A stretch of DNA of 64,000 nucleotides from Fidelibacterota bacterium (GTDB taxonomy: Bacteria > Fidelibacterota > UBA8477 > JABMPR01). The translations under genes and the position numbers were made by a program. Shown one piece after another: positions 62,281-64,000 of the stretch (positions are counted from its first letter, which is position 1; the number at the start of each line of letters is the position of its first letter). The DNA lies in the NCBI GenBank assembly GCA_018650445.1, contig JABIFX010000112.1:1-64000 (forward strand), in the 5' to 3' direction. Below the pieces are notes generated by a model, which saw only the letters and a program-made list of their open reading frames with translations, was not told the origin of the DNA and made no database searches.

Positions 62281-62688
62281 TTAAATTTTGGTGCCTTCGA
62301 TCATGTGTTGGATCGCACGTAAAATGTCACGTCGGCTGATTTGGCCAATGACCACATCATCTTCTACAACGGGAATTCTACGATACACATTGTTCAAGAA
62401 GATGTCAGCCACAGTAAAAATGTCCATATCCGGACCAATGCTCATTACAGCCTCGGTCATGTATTCGCTGACTGGACCAGCTGGTGCATCATGAAAGGCA
62501 CCGTTTGCCAGCGTGCGTAGACAATCTTTTTGAGAAATAATGCCAACGAGTCGACCATCACCATCCACTATAGGTGCACCTGAGATTTCAGATTTCACCA
62601 ATTCATCTATAGCTGTGTATATATCCGTTTCAGGAGTAAAGACAACCAGCTCTTTTGCCATAAAATCACGAACACTAATCTTATCCAT
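62281..62688 (-). CDS. CBS-domain protein
   Basis: A 135-residue protein consisting of a tandem CBS pair (about 4-62 and 70-130), which usually binds adenosine nucleotides. Typical stretches are VRDFMAKELVVFTPETDIYT, GAPIVDGDGRLVGIISQKD and RRIPVVEDDVVIGQISRRD. I use the ATG at 62688; twelve upstream codons follow a poorer context. It lies upstream of pntAa on the same strand. A role in sensing energy state for the transhydrogenase would be reasonable, but there is no direct evidence. Confidence 0.88.
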   Translation of the reverse strand: MDKISVRDFMAKELVVFTPETDIYTAIDELVKSEISGAPIVDGDGRLVGIISQKDCLRTLANGAFHDAPAGPVSEYMTEAVMSIGPDMDIFTVADIFLNNVYRRIPVVEDDVVIGQISRRDILRAIQHMIEGTKI

Positions 62689-62907
62689 TGAAGTCTCTCG
62701 CCTCCCTTTTCGGTCAATTGACATCTTATCTTTTCGAGCGTCTTATTTACAAAATATTTCACCAGTATCAAATACTTGTCTTAGCAAGAGCGTGATGGCG
62801 GGGACAGAATTCGATCGTTCTAATTCAAGCTGAAAATCCATGATCTAATGTTCTTTTTAAAACCACAATGATTTGAATCGCCAGCCCTTCAGTGTATCTT
62901 TCAAGCT

Positions 62908-63960
62908 ATGACAGCGCAACAACCTAAGTGTCCTAAAGTTACTGTGATTATTCCCCATTGGAATGGGATTGAAGTTCTCGAACCCTGCTTGCGCTCAATA
63001 GAATCCACAAAGTATGATCACCTGGAAGTTGTTGTAATAGATAATGCATCATCAGATGATAGTGTTGCTTTTGTCCATCGAGAATTTCCCGATGTTAAGG
63101 TTATTCAAAATTCTGTAAACATGGGGTTCGCCGGTGGTTGTAATGTTGGACTAAAAGAAGTTGAATCAGAGTATTATCTCGTTCTCAATAATGATACAAC
63201 ACATGACTCGAATTGGATCAACCCTCTGGTTGAACAGATGGAGACGGACACAAAAATTGCTGCTGTGCAGCCCAAAATTATGTCTGCTCAAAACCCCGAA
63301 GTTTTTGACTATGCTGGAGGTGTTGGTGGGCTGTTGGATGTGCTGGCTTTCCCCTACGCGTTGGGTCGGATTTTTACCACTACCGAGAAAGATGACGGCT
63401 ATTACGATACGCCGAGAGATATCTTTTGGGCCAGCGGAACTGCCTTGCTGATACGTCAAACAGCCCTGCAGGATGTAGGTTTATTTGACGAAGATTTCTT
63501 TGCCCATATGGAAGAGATAGATCTGTGTTGGAGATTTCATAACGCAGGATGGCGGGTTGTGAATGCCCCTAAATCCAGAATATTCCACCATTCTGGTTGG
63601 ACTTTACCCCCCGATCGTTACCAGAAAAAATATTTGAATCATCGAAATAATCTGATGATGATCGTCAAAAATTATCCTTTTGCCTATCTCGCTGCCATTT
63701 TACCTGCCCGTATCGCGCTTGAGGGGGTGGCTTTTGTCTTTTCAGCCTTGATTCGCGATTGGAAACGGATGGCAGCAATTACCATGGCGATTGGTTGGAA
63801 TTTTCTACACCCATTTCTCCTGATAAAAAAACATAAAGAGGCTGGAAAAAAACGGAAACCCCAGGCCGTTGCAGCAACTCTGCGCAGGATGTATGGAGGC
63901 TCCATTTTCTTCCAATACTTTATACGTGGTCAAAAACGAGCCCGAGACATCGAAGCATGA
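62908..63960 (+). CDS. Family 2 glycosyltransferase (rhamnosyltransferase-like)
   Basis: A 350-residue GT-A fold enzyme. The nucleotide-sugar site opens with VTVIIPHWNGIEVLEPCLRS and VVVIDNASSDDSV near 45. The metal motif is VLNNDTT near 96 (NND in place of DxD). The acceptor part FWASGTALLIRQTALQDVGL and EEIDLCWRFHNAGWRV near 205 is typical of rhamnosyl/GlcNAc transferases of polysaccharide synthesis. A hydrophobic segment near 255-280 may associate with the membrane. The next gene begins inside its stop codon, so a glycan operon probably continues past the window. Confidence 0.93.
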   Translation: MTAQQPKCPKVTVIIPHWNGIEVLEPCLRSIESTKYDHLEVVVIDNASSDDSVAFVHREFPDVKVIQNSVNMGFAGGCNVGLKEVESEYYLVLNNDTTHDSNWINPLVEQMETDTKIAAVQPKIMSAQNPEVFDYAGGVGGLLDVLAFPYALGRIFTTTEKDDGYYDTPRDIFWASGTALLIRQTALQDVGLFDEDFFAHMEEIDLCWRFHNAGWRVVNAPKSRIFHHSGWTLPPDRYQKKYLNHRNNLMMIVKNYPFAYLAAILPARIALEGVAFVFSALIRDWKRMAAITMAIGWNFLHPFLLIKKHKEAGKKRKPQAVAATLRRMYGGSIFFQYFIRGQKRARDIEA

Positions 63961-64000
63961 TGCCAGCAACTTTTTTTGCCTTTATGGGGGCTGTCTTTGG
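63957..64000 (+). CDS. Partial gene at window end, hydrophobic N-terminus
   Basis: ATG 63957 overlaps the glycosyltransferase stop (ATGA). Only MMPATFFAFMGAVF is visible. The hydrophobic start suggests a membrane protein, perhaps a glycan-pathway enzyme or transporter. A second ATG at 63960 is an equal alternative. Confidence 0.5.
   Translation, partial: MMPATFFAFMGAVF

Noticed and set aside
1-64000. UGA reassigned genome-wide to Trp or Gly
   Set aside because: Several genes end at UGA in the expected place with overlapping starts (for example 53908-53910, 54624-54626, 59250-59252), and no other family alignment shows an internal UGA.
1-64000. CRISPR arrays, tRNA/rRNA genes, insertion sequences, prophage
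   Set aside because: Gene-free gaps are short. None shows regular spaced repeats, cloverleaf-like sequence or transposase remnants.

Overview
The window reads as a stretch of bacterial chromosome from the FCB superphylum. A member of 'Candidatus Marinimicrobia' (Neomarinimicrobiota) or a close relative is my best guess. The grounds are: three secreted proteins end in the 'FPNPFN ... GVYL...' type C-terminal sorting/FlgD-Ig-like domain; the glutamine synthetase is a type II enzyme; there are loose lipoboxes, a LytS/LytTR pair, a three-gene transhydrogenase, and DUF4954 next to nagB. The taxonomy is inference. I saw no tRNA, rRNA, CRISPR array, IS element or phage gene. UGA is used as an ordinary stop elsewhere in the window.

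Layout. (1) 1-4.3 kb: a beta-propeller lipoprotein, type II glutamine synthetase and an Lrp regulator on the minus strand. Divergent to these is a secreted TlpA/thioredoxin-fold protein whose redox motif is W-UGA-G-S-C, with a bacterial SECIS-like hairpin directly after the UGA. I read it as a selenoprotein carrying a surface-sorting domain; it is the most striking single gene here. (2) 4.3-10.4 kb: a tight minus-strand operon pta-ackA-acyl carrier protein-GntR regulator-DUF4954-nagB, joining acetate/acetyl-CoA interconversion to amino-sugar catabolism. (3) 10.6-20.7 kb: mixed housekeeping and repair genes (HAD phosphatase, AlkD, M1 peptidase, TrmO, an outer-membrane protein, a ClC channel, a glycine-rich membrane protein, DinB, Tag).

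(4) 20.9-41.2 kb: fifteen consecutive minus-strand genes, mostly touching or overlapping. These are YgfK, SsnA, YgeW, YgeY, 8-oxoguanine deaminase, adenine deaminase, two complete three-subunit xanthine-dehydrogenase-type molybdenum hydroxylases, two fold-type II PLP enzymes and a small two-helix membrane protein. It is a variant of the 'selenium-linked' purine/urate catabolic cluster known from enterobacteria and clostridia. Recognisable YgeX (2,3-diaminopropionate ammonia-lyase) and hydantoinase genes are absent, and the two PLP enzymes are candidates for part of that role. A structured palindromic element sits between ygeW and ygeY. Read together, adenine, guanine and 8-oxoguanine would be deaminated, oxidised by the hydroxylases to xanthine/urate, then opened and cleaved by YgfK, YgeY, YgeW and the PLP enzymes, with carbamoyl transfer as a possible energy-yielding step. 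A selenoprotein in the same window would fit a selenium-using organism.

(5) 41.4-64 kb: plus-strand genes of mixed function (radical SAM/SPASM protein, GNAT, EamA transporter, pirin, pseudouridine synthase, YhiN flavoprotein, sulfatase), a secreted MsrB-MsrA fusion, uncharacterised genes, a LytS/LytTR two-component system, an LPP20-like lipoprotein, a 1081-residue protein with four lamin-tail domains, a 2H phosphoesterase, the pntAa-pntAb-pntB transhydrogenase operon, a CBS-domain protein, and a family 2 glycosyltransferase overlapping the start of a gene cut by the window end. Three genes (12023, 43413, 58731) have conserved N-termini that can only be reached from CTG, ATT or ATC codons. No gene-free stretch exceeds 300 bases.
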